A stretch of DNA of 64,000 nucleotides from Nocardia fluminea (GCF_002846365.1 NZ_PJMW01000002.1:5270001-5334000), one strand, 5' to 3'. Numbered from the stretch's first letter, positions 9,078 through 18,062 are shown. Program-made: numbers and translations. The notes: generated from the sequence alone by a model not told the origin.

Positions 9078-9860
9078 TCAGTCTGCCTGGTTGTCGCCCC
9101 GCATGGACGGCAGAGTGTCGATTTCGGTGTTGCGGAGCCGGTAACTGTTGCCCTTCAACGTCAACACGTCAGCGTGATGGACAATCCGGTCGATCATCGC
9201 CGCAGCGACGACGTGGTCGCTGAAGACGTCTCCCCAACGAGAGAACGGCAAGTTCGAGGTCAAGACCAGCGACGCGTGTTCGTAACGGCTGGAAACGAGC
9301 TGGAAGAACAAGTTCGCGGCGTCTTGTTCGAACGGGATGTAGCCGACCTCGTCAACGATCAGCAACCCATAGCGGCGGAGCTTGGCCAACTCGGCAGCGA
9401 GGCGTCCATGCTGGTGAGCAGTCTGCAGCCGGGTGACCCACTCGACCGCAGTCGCGAACAACACCCGATGTCCGTGGTGGGCCGCGGCGATGCCCAAGCC
9501 GATGGAGAGGTGGGTTTTGCCGGTCCCGGGCGGGCCGAGCAAGACCACGTTTTGGGCTTTGCTGATGAACTGGGCGGTCCCGAGGTGGGCCAGGGTGTCG
9601 CGTTTGAGGGCGGGTTGGTGGTCGAAGTTGAACTCCTCGATCGCCTTGCGGGCAGGGAAACCTGCTGCGCGGATGCGTGTTTCAGCTCCCGAAGACTCCC
9701 GAGAAGAGACCTCGCGAGACAGGACCGCAGCGAGGTATTCCTCGTGCGTCCAGCCGGCGTCGCGGGCTTGTTCGGCCAGCCGCGCAGCGCTGTCGCGGAT
9801 CCGCGGTGCTTTCAAAGCGTTGGCGTAGTACTCGATCTGCTTGTTCGTGTCGGTGCTCAT
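9078..9860 (-). CDS. istB: IS21 helper ATPase IstB
   Basis: This 260-residue AAA+ protein is related to DnaC. Walker A is GPPGTGKTHL near residue 110 and Walker B is LLIVDEVGYIPF, followed by the conserved TSNLPFSRWGDVF. It helps the IstA transposase select targets. Its ATG overlaps the istA stop by one base (TGATG), the usual coupling in IS21. Confidence 0.95.
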   Translation of the reverse strand: MSTDTNKQIEYYANALKAPRIRDSAARLAEQARDAGWTHEEYLAAVLSREVSSRESSGAETRIRAAGFPARKAIEEFNFDHQPALKRDTLAHLGTAQFISKAQNVVLLGPPGTGKTHLSIGLGIAAAHHGHRVLFATAVEWVTRLQTAHQHGRLAAELAKLRRYGLLIVDEVGYIPFEQDAANLFFQLVSSRYEHASLVLTSNLPFSRWGDVFSDHVVAAAMIDRIVHHADVLTLKGNSYRLRNTEIDTLPSMRGDNQAD

Positions 9861-11119
9861 CAGGCAACTCCCTCGGTGCCGAAATCGACTCCGAAGATCG
9901 CGTCATAGTCGCCCAGGTCCCGAACCATGTCATCACCACTGATGTGGCAGAAACTGTTGCTGCTGAATGCTTCTCGTAGTCTCGCTGCAGTGTCGACGTG
10001 GGCAGGATCGGTGATGGTTTGCTTGGTCGACCATGCTCTGTGGTGCGAGGCGACCAAGAGTCCGTCGCAGCGGGCGGTCACGGTGTCGAGGTCGGCGTGG
10101 ACGTCGACCATCCGACCGATCATCGTCGGGTCGATCGAGTAGTCGTTGCCCAGAACCCGCAGATAATAGTCCCGTGGAAGCCTCGATCGGGAGGTGAAAC
10201 CGACCGTGGGCGCGACCGGCGGCAGCCCGGTCATCGCGGCTCGATCGGTGCCGATCAACTCGACCGGCGCTGCGGCGATCCGCCGAACCCGACGCGTGTT
10301 TGCGATCGGAAGCCATTGGCCGAGTTGGGAATTGAAATCGGATGGTGAACTGAATTGCCGGCCCGGGAGAAACGAAGTTTCGAGGTAGCCGTTGGCTCGT
10401 TCGACGATGCCTTTGGACTCGGGGTCGAACGGTTTGCACTGAACGATCCTGGTCGCGGCCATACCGGTGAACGCGGCCACCCCGGCTGCGAGGTGTCCTC
10501 CTCGTCCGATGCCGGATTCGTTGTCCCACAACAGTCTTCGCGGAACGGCACCGAGCTGGTTCGACAGCAGTGCCCACATTCCGGCCAGCAGATCTGCGGT
10601 GGTGCGCGTCGGGATCATCATCGCGGTGATGAACCGCGAGAACGATGCGACCATCACCAATACTGGCGGAGCTCCGAACTGGTCGGCGCCCAACGCGATC
10701 GTGACCGGCGGGAACCACAGGTCGCACTGCATCTGGTCGCCTGGCCGATACTCGAGCCGGTCCGCGGGGTCTTTCGGCGCATACTCGGGCCGGAACTCGG
10801 CGACTTTCTTGCGGAACCACGACGCTGACCCAACCCAGCCGACGCGTTCGGCGATCACCGAGGTCGGCATCGTCGGGAACTCGGTCAGTAGTTGACGTAC
10901 GTGGGGTTCGAATTCGTCGAATACCGACGGGCCGACTGCGCGTTGGTAGTGCGGTGGCGACTCGGACCTGATCGCTCGCGCGACAGTGTCACGCGAGATG
11001 CCCAGCCGGGTCGCGATGGCTCGTTGCGACAGGCCCTCGCTGGTGTGGAGGTACTTGATCTGCGCCCAATCCTGCACTGAGATCACCCTTCCTATCGTGG
11101 ATGGGTGGCCGATTTTCAA
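9860..11119 (-). CDS. istA: IS21 transposase IstA
   Basis: This frame of up to 419 codons has an N-terminal helix-turn-helix (LSQRAIATRLGISRDTVARA), then an rve/DDE integrase core (DQMQCDLWFPPV, LLWDNESGIGRGG, ESKGIVERANGYLETSF) and the C-terminal Mu-type barrel. The exact start is uncertain; a GTG about 13 codons in is equally possible. It is full length for the family. Confidence 0.95.
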   Translation of the reverse strand: MKIGHPSTIGRVISVQDWAQIKYLHTSEGLSQRAIATRLGISRDTVARAIRSESPPHYQRAVGPSVFDEFEPHVRQLLTEFPTMPTSVIAERVGWVGSASWFRKKVAEFRPEYAPKDPADRLEYRPGDQMQCDLWFPPVTIALGADQFGAPPVLVMVASFSRFITAMMIPTRTTADLLAGMWALLSNQLGAVPRRLLWDNESGIGRGGHLAAGVAAFTGMAATRIVQCKPFDPESKGIVERANGYLETSFLPGRQFSSPSDFNSQLGQWLPIANTRRVRRIAAAPVELIGTDRAAMTGLPPVAPTVGFTSRSRLPRDYYLRVLGNDYSIDPTMIGRMVDVHADLDTVTARCDGLLVASHHRAWSTKQTITDPAHVDTAARLREAFSSNSFCHISGDDMVRDLGDYDAIFGVDFGTEGVA

Positions 11120-11156
11120 AGAGCGCCAGTGGCCTGGTTTTCAACGAGCGCTGACA

Positions 11157-11161
11157 GCGTC
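11157..11161. repeat. Target-site duplication of the IS21 element (right copy)
   Basis: The bases gcgtc directly follow the outer end of the element and match 9010-9014. Confidence 0.85.
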
Positions 11162-12003
11162 CGAATCTGTTCGAAGCTGGTGTCTTCCCGGTCGAGGCGC
11201 CGCTGCAGAGCACGAGGATGCTGATGCAACAGCGCGGCGATCTCGGTTTTCGTTCCCCTGCCGATGCCGAGACTGCGCACCAGCGCGTTGCGCACCAAAT
11301 CGCTGTGGCGCGCAGCCCGCGCGGGGTCCAGCCCTGCGCTGATGTGGTCGATCGCCAGTTGCCGGATCATCGGATCGGCCGGGCCCAGCTGTGCGTGCAG
11401 CGAGGCGCGGTCGGCGTGCAAGCCCGCGTAAGGCTGCTCGAATCGGACCGGCGCACTGAAGAAACGTCGATAAACCTCCGCCCCGGCAACAGGGGTGTGG
11501 GGAAGTGAGAGCGCCCGCGGCCGTGATCTGCCCTGGGTGGTGATAAACGCAAGCCGGTGCATATAACCCACGCAAGCGTCGACGAGTTGGCGCTGGGGGG
11601 TACTTTCGTGCACCCGCACCGCGAACCGGACCGTCGCCCATGCCGGGTCGAGGCTGCTGATCTCATCGACGACGACCTCGTAGGCAGAACTGTGGGCCAG
11701 CAAATAGCGAGAGCCGTCAGTCACGGCTTGGGCAAGTGTGGCCGCGTTCTGAACGATCAAGGCCACCACCCCGAGAGACCTGGAGTCCTGCCTCGCCGCC
11801 AATCGCAGCCCGAAGTCCGGGCAGTCCAGCCGGGTCGCGGCGTCTTCCAGGAGTTGGGCCAGCGGATCGAGCGCGATCATGTCCTCGGGATCGGCATCGA
11901 TACTCACCCCGCGGCGGCGCCGCAACTCGATCGGGTCGGCCCCCAGCTCGCCGACCAGCTCGTCGAACCCCTGCAGCGCTGCTGCGCGGACAACCGCGGC
12001 CAT
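11162..12003 (-). pseudogene. AraC-family regulator, N-terminal part (split by IS21)
   Basis: From ATG 12003 this encodes the PF12625-type ligand-sensing domain (FDELVGELGADPIELRRR) and the first helix-turn-helix (KTEIAALLHQHPRALQRRL), then stops at the IS end after FEQIRT. The tail lies at 8795-9009; together the parts make a protein of about 350 residues. The gene is divergent from an alpha/beta hydrolase, a common pairing in which the regulator controls the hydrolase. A fused reading frame into the IS adds about 13 foreign residues, so any product lacks the second DNA-recognition helix. Confidence 0.9.
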
Positions 12004-12040
12004 GTCTCGAAGTGTCAAGTCAACGTCTCGAAATGTCAAG
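12004..12040. promoter_or_regulatory. Direct-repeat operator between araC-like gene and hydrolase
   Basis: GTCTCGAAGTGTCAAG at 12004-12019 is repeated as GTCTCGAAATGTCAAG at 12025-12040, 15 of 16 bases identical and offset by exactly 21 bp, two helix turns. This is the tandem same-face layout expected of an AraC-type operator. It abuts the regulator start codon and lies 57 bp before the hydrolase start, so it may serve both promoters. Confidence 0.7.
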
Positions 12041-12096
12041 ATGCTCGATGGATGCTCGCCTAGCGTGAAGGTTCCATTACAGACGAGGTGAGACTG

Positions 12097-12894
12097 ATGA
12101 CCAGGCAAGATGTTCTGCTGATTCACGGGACTTGGTGCAACGGCGAAAACTGGAGCGAGTTCGCGACAGAACTCGAAAGCCGGGGGTTCGTCGTGCACGC
12201 GCCGAGCCTGCGTCACCACGCCGCGCCGAGCCAGGGCCGGAGCCGGGAGGACGCGCAGCGGGTGGGCAAGGTCGGTCTGCTCGACTTCGTCGCCGATCTC
12301 GAACAGTTGGTCGCCACAATGAACACGCCCCCGATCGTGATCGGCCACTCGCTCGGCGCGCTCTACGCTCAGCTTCTAGCCGCCCGGGTCCCTACCAGTG
12401 GTGTGGTGCTGCTGGGTCCGGCGCCTGCCGCCGGGATACATGCCCTGTATCCGAGCATGATCCGGCTGTGGGGCCGCTACTTGCCGCAATGGCTGGCAGG
12501 CAAACCGATGTACCCGGTGTCGTGGACTCCGTGGGAGCAATTGATCTGCAACGGCCAACCCCCTGCGATCCGGCAGTCCTACTACCGCAGCCTGTGCGCG
12601 GAGTCCGGAACCGCCTACCGGCAGATGGCGCTGTGGTTCCTGGACCCGAAACGATCAGCGCGCGTGGACTTCTCGGCGGTCCGCGCACCGGTACTGGTGG
12701 TCACAGGCTCGAAGGACAGATGCACGATGCCGCAGATCGGGCGTACGACAGCGACAAGGTACGGACAGCGCGGCACCTACATCGAGCTCGACGGATCCGA
12801 CCATATGATGACGATCGGCCAGTACCTGCCCACCACCCTCGCAGCGATCGACACCTGGTTGAACACCCATAGTCTTGTTCCCGAACAGGCGTGA
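12097..12894 (+). CDS. Alpha/beta hydrolase
   Basis: The protein has 265 residues from the ATG at 12097, which has GAGG eight bases upstream; the GTG at 12088 is too close to that site. It shows the oxyanion region LLIHGTWCNGENW, the nucleophile elbow GHSLG (Ser 85), an acid VTGSKDRC and the catalytic His in DGSDHMMTIGQ. There is no signal peptide. It is an esterase, lipase-like or C-C hydrolase of unknown substrate, divergent from the disrupted AraC regulator, so it may now be deregulated. Confidence 0.88.
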   Translation: MTRQDVLLIHGTWCNGENWSEFATELESRGFVVHAPSLRHHAAPSQGRSREDAQRVGKVGLLDFVADLEQLVATMNTPPIVIGHSLGALYAQLLAARVPTSGVVLLGPAPAAGIHALYPSMIRLWGRYLPQWLAGKPMYPVSWTPWEQLICNGQPPAIRQSYYRSLCAESGTAYRQMALWFLDPKRSARVDFSAVRAPVLVVTGSKDRCTMPQIGRTTATRYGQRGTYIELDGSDHMMTIGQYLPTTLAAIDTWLNTHSLVPEQA

Positions 12895-12900
12895 CGGGGT

Positions 12901-12934
12901 GGTCGAGCCAGTGCTGAAACCGTACGGCTCGACC
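12901..12934 (+). terminator. Terminator hairpin after the hydrolase
   Basis: GGTCGAGCC at 12901-12909 pairs with GGCTCGACC at 12926-12934 across a 16-nt loop, starting seven bases after the stop codon. There is no clear U tract, as is common in actinobacteria. Confidence 0.55.
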
Positions 12935-12999
12935 CCTCCTTTCGTTGCCGCCCGACATCGGTCGTGTCGTGGATGAAAGTTCGGCCACGGTTGCCCACA

Positions 13000-13371
13000 A
13001 ACACTGCGGAGGTCGTCGAAACTCTGGGAGGTTGCGACCGGCTCGGGGATCCGATTAAAGGCAGTCAGGTAGCGGGTGGTCGTTTCGCGGACCGCGCGCA
13101 GTTGCAGCCCGTAGGGCAATAGGTGCAATTCCCTGCCACCGATGCGACCGACGGCGTTGGTCGATGGAATTGCCAGATCGGCGCGTTCGAGGAAGGCGCT
13201 GACGCCGGCCTGGGTCCGAATCTCCAACTCGTGCAAGGATTGCCAGGCGGCGCGGTGGCGAGAGGACGAAGCGTGTTCGGCGAGTCCTTTCGCGACGCGA
13301 TTGGCGAGCAGCATCTCATCGACGCTCGAGCCCCGCAGGTCGTGCAGGCGCGAGAGCATCGTCAGGGTCAC
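13000..13371 (-). CDS. Small conserved-looking hypothetical protein, 3' end unclear
   Basis: The first 110 or so residues of a minus-strand frame look coding: LHDLRGSSVDEMLLANRV, then SLHELEIRTQAGVSAFLERA, then ELHLLPYGLQLRAVRETTTR. The frame stays open to 12655 but there only mirrors the hydrolase gene, so the true end is probably near 13000 or the gene is truncated. The segment PVATSQSFDD recurs nearly intact at 44300 on the minus strand. I do not recognise the family. Confidence 0.4.
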
Positions 13372-13410
13372 CGTGCGCTGGCCGCTGGCCCTGGTCGCTT
13401 CGGTCGACGA

Positions 13411-14931
13411 TCAGCTCGCGGATGAACTGCGCCGGGCAGGCCGAGCCTGTGGGAGTGCCGACCTATCGCCGGTCGAGACGGGTCGCACGACCGACCAGGC
13501 GACCGCGGTCCATATCGAGGACAGCAGGATCGAGCCGATGATGTCGGTGGGGTGGTGGGCTCCGGCATAGAGTCGTTGCGCCGCTACCAGCGCCGGAATC
13601 AGGAGTGCCGCGGCTGCGAAGACCCGGTACTGCCATCGGCGTGTGGTGGCCCATACCAGCGCGGCGGTGCCGGCGTAGAGCGTCAGTGCGGCGGCGACGT
13701 GCCCGGAAGGGAAACTGGCCGTGGGGGGAAGGTCGGGATTGAGGTGTGCGACCCGGGGCCGGTCCCGGTCGACGATCGCAGCGGTGGTGAGGAACAGCGT
13801 GATCTCGCCCAGCAGCGCCGTGCCGAGGAACAATACCGGTCGCCAGCTGCGCGCGATGCCCACCGCGAGTGCGGCGACGATCAGCGCGACCGTGATGATC
13901 GCGATCGTATTTCCGATCTCGCCGAACACATCGAGGATCGACGTGAGCGTGGAATTACGGTGCTCGGCGAGCATCGTCACGACGCGGTGGTCCCACTCCA
14001 GGACAGCGGTGTCGGTGTCCAAGGTGCGCACCAGCATGCCGATTCCCACCAGCCCACCGACGAGCAGCACCCACGCGACCGCGAGCTCGCCGATCCCTCG
14101 CCATGGGTGCGCCAGCGTGGGCGGATGCTGAACAGGGACCGGTCGCAAGTCGTCTTCCTCGGCCGGGGCGACGTCGCCGGGCAGGGGGCCGGTGCTGTCG
14201 ATCCGGGCGTCGCGACGCCATCGGTGAAAGGCGACAGTTGCCAGTACGAGCCACAATGTGCCGAGCAACCAGCCACCGAGGACATCGGTGAGGTAGTGCA
14301 CGCCGAGCGCTATCCGGCTCACCCCGATGGCGATCACGATCCCCACTGCGAACACGGTCGCCGCGCGGCGTGCACCCGCCTGCCAGGTGGGCGTGAAGAC
14401 GAGCAGCACAACGCCGTAACACACCAGTGAACTCATCGCGTGTCCGCTGGGAAAGCTCCAACCGTCCGTGGTGTAGACGGGCTCGTCCACCACCGGACGT
14501 AACCGTGCGACAAGCTCTTTGACGACCGGGTTGAGGATCAGGCCGCCCACGGCGGTGAGCACCACGTAGACGGCAAGTCGGGGGAGACGACGCAGCAGCA
14601 GCCAGATGGTGGCAACGGTCAGCACCACAACCAGCGTGCTGGTCGCTCCGAGTTCGGTGATGCCGGTGACTGTGCTTTGCAGGGCCTTGTTATTCGCCAC
14701 CACGGCGACCATGTGGTCGGTGACCGTTTGATCCGCGGTCTGCATCGGTTCCCACCGCGTCCGGACCAGTGCGGTGAGCACCCCGAACCCGATACCGATG
14801 CCCACAGCGCCGAGTAACGCCGCGGCACTGCGGACAGCGAATCGTTCGGCGGCCTCGGCCTCGCTGTGATGCGCGACGACTGAGCTGTCAGCGCCCGTCG
14901 CGACATCCCCGTCGCGTTGGTCGACAGACAA
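13411..14931 (-). CDS. Membrane protein with two PAP2 phosphatase domains
   Basis: I place the start at TTG 14931 because GGAGG lies seven bases upstream; this gives 506 residues. Two PAP2 domains lie in tandem. The first has KELVARLRP, PSGHAMSS and SRIALGVHYLTD, complete for the family. The second has DRDRPRV, PSGHVAAA and AGAHHPTD, with Ala where the first motif normally has its Lys. About a dozen membrane segments are visible. PAP2 membrane enzymes dephosphorylate lipids such as undecaprenyl diphosphate or phosphatidic acid. The fusion of two halves is less usual than single-domain proteins. Confidence 0.88.
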   Translation of the reverse strand: MSVDQRDGDVATGADSSVVAHHSEAEAAERFAVRSAAALLGAVGIGIGFGVLTALVRTRWEPMQTADQTVTDHMVAVVANNKALQSTVTGITELGATSTLVVVLTVATIWLLLRRLPRLAVYVVLTAVGGLILNPVVKELVARLRPVVDEPVYTTDGWSFPSGHAMSSLVCYGVVLLVFTPTWQAGARRAATVFAVGIVIAIGVSRIALGVHYLTDVLGGWLLGTLWLVLATVAFHRWRRDARIDSTGPLPGDVAPAEEDDLRPVPVQHPPTLAHPWRGIGELAVAWVLLVGGLVGIGMLVRTLDTDTAVLEWDHRVVTMLAEHRNSTLTSILDVFGEIGNTIAIITVALIVAALAVGIARSWRPVLFLGTALLGEITLFLTTAAIVDRDRPRVAHLNPDLPPTASFPSGHVAAALTLYAGTAALVWATTRRWQYRVFAAAALLIPALVAAQRLYAGAHHPTDIIGSILLSSIWTAVAWSVVRPVSTGDRSALPQARPARRSSSAS

Positions 14932-15255
14932 TGCAACACCTCCTGCGATCGTGCGGCATCGCCGACCAGCGAGAACCGCGACAGGCCACCAGTGAGCTCC
15001 GGTTGCCGGATATCGTTGTTGTTCACGGTTTCCCGTTACAGGCGGTCGCAATCAATCGAGAAATCACTAGCGCGATCCCGCGCTCGCATTTCTGATGACA
15101 GCCGGATCGCCGAGCCCGCGACCGGATGGGCAGTCGGATTCGTCGTGTGCTGGGGGATGGCGCTGCCCGTGAAGGGATCTTCGCATACTTTGATATGCGC
15201 CCCGTCGACTACATGACGGGGCGATTTCGATACCGAGCGCAAGATGGGAGAACGT

Positions 15256-15912
15256 ATGACTGTCGAGTTCCCGCATCTCGACCTGTCCGCTGACGAGGTA
15301 CTGACCACGACCCGGTCGGTGCGCAAACGTCTCGACCTGGATCGGCCGGTGCCGCTGGAGGTGGTCACCGACGCATTGGAGGTGGCGCTCCAGGCGCCGT
15401 CGGGCAGCAACCTGCAAGGCTGGCATTGGATCGTGCTGACCGATCCCGAGCCCAAGAAGATCGTGGCGGAGTACTACCGCAAGTCCTACACCGCCTACGC
15501 TGCGGCGGGCGCGGCCGTGCGGCAGGCGAAGCCGCCGCAGGACGCCGATACCGCGGAGAAGGTGGCTTCGAGTGCGACCTATCTGGCGGAGGTGATGGAG
15601 CAGGTCCCGGTGCTGGTGATCGGTGCGATCCACGTGCCGGGTGGGCAGATGCCGGAGGGGAACCAGGCCGGTCTGTGGGGTTCGTTGCTCCCCGCCGCCT
15701 GGAGCTTCGCGCTCGCACTGCGTGAGCGCGGCCTCGGATCTGCGTGGACCTCACTGCATCTGGAGTACGAACGAGAGGTCGCCGAGGCGCTGGGAGTTCC
15801 CCCGAGTATTCGGCAGGGCGTGCTCTTGCCTGTTGCCTACACGAAGGGCACCGACTTCAAGCTCGCCAAACGCGCCCCGCTCGACACAGTACTGCACGTC
15901 AACAAATGGTAG
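15256..15912 (+). CDS. Nitroreductase-family flavoprotein
   Basis: The protein has 218 residues from the ATG at 15256 (GGGAG five bases upstream; the ATG at 15244 lacks such a site). The FMN-binding N-terminus reads TTRSVRKRLD and APSGSNLQGWHWIVLTD, with the usual GLGSAWTSLH and a C-terminal PVAYTKGTDFKLAKR. It probably reduces nitro groups, quinones or enones with NAD(P)H. It stands alone, divergent from the PAP2 gene. Confidence 0.9.
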   Translation: MTVEFPHLDLSADEVLTTTRSVRKRLDLDRPVPLEVVTDALEVALQAPSGSNLQGWHWIVLTDPEPKKIVAEYYRKSYTAYAAAGAAVRQAKPPQDADTAEKVASSATYLAEVMEQVPVLVIGAIHVPGGQMPEGNQAGLWGSLLPAAWSFALALRERGLGSAWTSLHLEYEREVAEALGVPPSIRQGVLLPVAYTKGTDFKLAKRAPLDTVLHVNKW

Positions 15913-16335
15913 TGCTGAGCCGATTCGCCCGCAGCTTCATCTCGATCTACGCCGAGAGCATGCCTTCAGGTTGATCGCGGAGTCCGGTGACCGAAGCCGA
16001 CGCTGAGGAATCGGTCCACGCCCCCTCGACCTCTGCGACGCCGTGCTCGTGCGCGTCCACGCCTACAGCAGCTTCCGTGGAGGTCGATGCCGTACAGGTC
16101 GAGGCCGAGCTCAGCGGCCGTGGTGGTCCTGGGTAGTGCGCGGCTCGTGGCAGCGCTCCTCGGATACGCAGTGACCGCCCGCGCGCATGACCGGACATCG
16201 AGAAGGCGCGACCACGGGGTAACGACCGATGGCGCCCATCACGCGAAGCGTTCGGTCGAATTCGACCCTGGTTGGTCCGCAGGAGTCGGGGTATGCCGGA
16301 AACGACAGTTCATCCTTGCGACGAGAGGTCAAATT
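15913..16335. other. 423-bp region without a supported gene
   Basis: It lies between the nitroreductase and the CsbD gene. Frames on both strands are compositionally biased (Arg/Ser/Thr-rich) and show no family motif. The last 60 bp before 16336 probably carry the promoter of the CsbD-like gene. Confidence 0.4.
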
Positions 16336-16581
16336 ATGCCCGAGCACGGTAACGGAGTTCGCGAAGGCGTCGAAGGCGTCGTCGAAGATGTCAAAGGCAA
16401 GGCCAAAGAAGCCGCCGGTGCGCTTACCAGCGACGACAACCTCAAGGAAGAGGGTCGCGCCCAGCAGGACAAGGCCGAGTCCCAGCGTGAGGCTGCCAGC
16501 AAGGAAGCCGCTGCGGAGAAAGCACGCGCTGAAGCCGACATCGATGAGGCGCGCCAAGCAGCGCATCAGCGCGAACGCTGA
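16336..16581 (+). CDS. CsbD-family stress protein
   Basis: This 81-residue, highly charged, helix-rich protein carries the CsbD signature VEDVKGKAKEAAGALTSDDN and then an Ala/Glu/Lys-rich tail (KAESQREAASKEAAAEKARA). CsbD proteins are small, probably disordered and induced by general stress through alternative sigma factors; their biochemical role is unknown. The gene is monocistronic and ends in a strong hairpin 17 bp after the stop. Confidence 0.9.
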   Translation: MPEHGNGVREGVEGVVEDVKGKAKEAAGALTSDDNLKEEGRAQQDKAESQREAASKEAAAEKARAEADIDEARQAAHQRER

Positions 16582-16598
16582 TTTGGTCTGCTGACACG

Positions 16599-16638
16599 GT
16601 GGGAGGGGCTCGGACGAATTCGTCCGAGCCCCTCCCAC
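16599..16638 (+). terminator. Perfect 40-bp palindromic terminator after the CsbD gene
   Basis: GTGGGAGGGGCTCGGACG at 16599-16616 and its exact complement at 16621-16638 flank an AATT centre, giving an 18-bp stem without mismatches, followed by TCTTGT. Its position directly after a short gene fits an intrinsic terminator. Confidence 0.85.
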
Positions 16639-16767
16639 TCTTGTATGCGTGTCCTGCCGAGAAGTAGAGACGGGGGCCTTCATCCTCCCTAATGGTCTAC
16701 GCTAGCAGCCTCATTCGGGGTCAGAATGTCAGAGCTGCGTCGGTCTTAGTGGCGAGTCTGGGGGTCG

Positions 16768-16968
16768 GTGCCTGGAGTCGTTGCTGCGACGGTCGCGGTA
16801 GGCGCAGTGGCGGGGGTGTCCGATACCGCTAGTCAAGCGGTGGCCGACGCCTACCGGAAACTGAAGGATCTGGTTTCGAGCCATATTGTTCCATCGAATA
16901 TGGAATCGCCGGAGCGCCAACTCAATTCGGCCGCCCGTGTGCTGTGCTACTCGAGGATTTACAGCTAG
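16768..16968 (+). CDS. Short hypothetical ORF next to an IS5 insertion
   Basis: This 66-residue frame has a hydrophobic Ala/Val/Gly N-terminus (VVAATVAVGAVAGVSDTASQ) then AVADAYRKLKDLVSSHI. It ends at a TAG formed where the IS5 element begins. Removing the element does not restore this frame, but another frame then runs through to 18016. It is probably the front of a disrupted or frameshifted gene. I do not recognise the family. Confidence 0.35.
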   Translation: MPGVVAATVAVGAVAGVSDTASQAVADAYRKLKDLVSSHIVPSNMESPERQLNSAARVLCYSRIYS

Positions 16969-17597
16969 GTCATGTCTCCCAATAGCTTCAGCCATTCGAC
17001 CGTGAGGGCCATGACGATCCCGGCCCGGTAAGTACAGGCCAGCTTGTCGTAACGAGTTGCGACACCACGCCAGTGTTTGGCCTTGTTGAACGCTCGCTCG
17101 ACCACATTGCGACCCTTGTAGGCATCGGAGTCGAACCCGGGCGGGCGTCCACCGGCACGACCTCGACGTTTCCGGTTGGCGACCTGATCAGACCGCTGCG
17201 GGATCACCGCCACAATCCGCTTGCTCCGCAACAGCTTTCGATTCGCCGCCGAGGAATACGCCTTGTCGGCCAGGACCTGATCAGGATTCCGGCGCGGCGG
17301 ACCACCAACCAATCGCGGGACCGCGATCGCGTCGAGCACAGCGGGCATCACCGGACAATCTGCAGCCTGGCCCGCGGTGATCAACACCGCCAAACCGCGA
17401 CCGTTGCCGTCGGTAGCCAAGTGGGCTTTGGTAGTCAGCCCGCCCCGAGACCGGCCGATCCCGTGATCAGCCGGCTCATAACTCACCGTCCGGGCCGGAA
17501 ACCGTGCCCTCGCCACGACGGGTGTTGGCGCCATGTTGATGCACCCGCACGATCGTCGAATCGACCGAGACCACCCAATCGAGATTCCCGGTCGCAT
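16965..17597 (-). CDS. IS5/IS427 transposase, OrfB part
   Basis: From about 17530 the frame encodes the rest of the DDE domain: PADHGIGRSRGGLTTKAH, DKAYSSAANR with the second Asp, and RNVVERAFNKAKHWRGVATR with the Glu. The segment upstream of 17530 mirrors OrfA and is not meaningful in this frame. The stop TAG uses the target-site bases. Confidence 0.85.
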   Translation of the reverse strand: MRPGISIGWSRSIRRSCGCINMAPTPVVARARFPARTVSYEPADHGIGRSRGGLTTKAHLATDGNGRGLAVLITAGQAADCPVMPAVLDAIAVPRLVGGPPRRNPDQVLADKAYSSAANRKLLRSKRIVAVIPQRSDQVANRKRRGRAGGRPPGFDSDAYKGRNVVERAFNKAKHWRGVATRYDKLACTYRAGIVMALTVEWLKLLGDMT

Positions 17598-17942
17598 CGG
17601 CCAACGCAGTCAGCGCGACCAGCACCCGATCCCAGGTGCCGTCGGCGGCATACCGGCGGTGCCGTTTCCATACCGTCTGCCACGGACCGAATACCTCGGG
17701 CAGATCACGCCAGGGCATCCCGGTCCGCAACCGGAACAACATTCCCTCGACGACCTGGCGGTTGTTGGAGAAGTTACGGCCCACGCGGCCATCGGATTTC
17801 GGTAACAGCAGCTCGAGGAGTTCCCACTGGTTGTCCGTCAGAACCTGATGCCGATCACCGACAGTCGCCGCCACGGCGAACATGATGCCCGACCCGACGA
17901 TCTATCGGGCGAGAACCGGAAACTCAATTGGGAGACATGACC
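16968..17942 (-). mobile_element. IS5-family (IS427-type) insertion sequence, 975 bp
   Basis: The ends are perfect 16-bp inverted repeats, GGTCATGTCTCCCAAT at 16968 and its complement ending at 17942. They are flanked by TA at 16966-16967 and 17943-17944 within a CTAG target, the duplication typical of the IS427 subgroup. It carries two overlapping frames that together encode the transposase. Confidence 0.93.
17476..17883 (-). CDS. IS5/IS427 transposase, OrfA part
   Basis: This 135-residue frame has the N-terminal DUF4096-type region (LTDNQWELLELLLPK, GMPWRDLPEVFGPWQTVW) and the first catalytic Asp in VVSVDSTIVRVHQHGA. The remaining catalytic residues are in the overlapping frame, so a programmed frameshift near 17480-17560 is expected, as in other IS427 elements. 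Confidence 0.9.
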   Translation of the reverse strand: MFAVAATVGDRHQVLTDNQWELLELLLPKSDGRVGRNFSNNRQVVEGMLFRLRTGMPWRDLPEVFGPWQTVWKRHRRYAADGTWDRVLVALTALADATGNLDWVVSVDSTIVRVHQHGANTRRGEGTVSGPDGEL

Positions 17943-18062
17943 TAGTACCAGGCCCGGTCGCGTCACCTGAACCGCAGGGAACACCCGCAGGGCTGTTCGC
18001 CGTTGGCGGATAGTCGGGACTGGTGTCACTGACGGGGGTCTCCACAGGTGGGGACGTCGATA

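Larger units (their letters stand above)
9015..11156 (-). mobile_element. Complete IS21-family insertion sequence (2142 bp)
   Basis: The two ends are imperfect inverted repeats of about 50 bp: TGTCGACGCTCTTCGAAAAC at 9015 against TGTCAGCGCTCGTTGAAAAC read inward from 11156. Each end holds two copies of a CGCTCnTnGAAAAnC motif about 20 bp apart, the multiple terminal-repeat pattern of IS21. It carries istA and istB on the minus strand and sits inside an AraC-type regulator gene. Intact genes, matched ends and a clean target duplication suggest a recent insertion. Confidence 0.93.
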
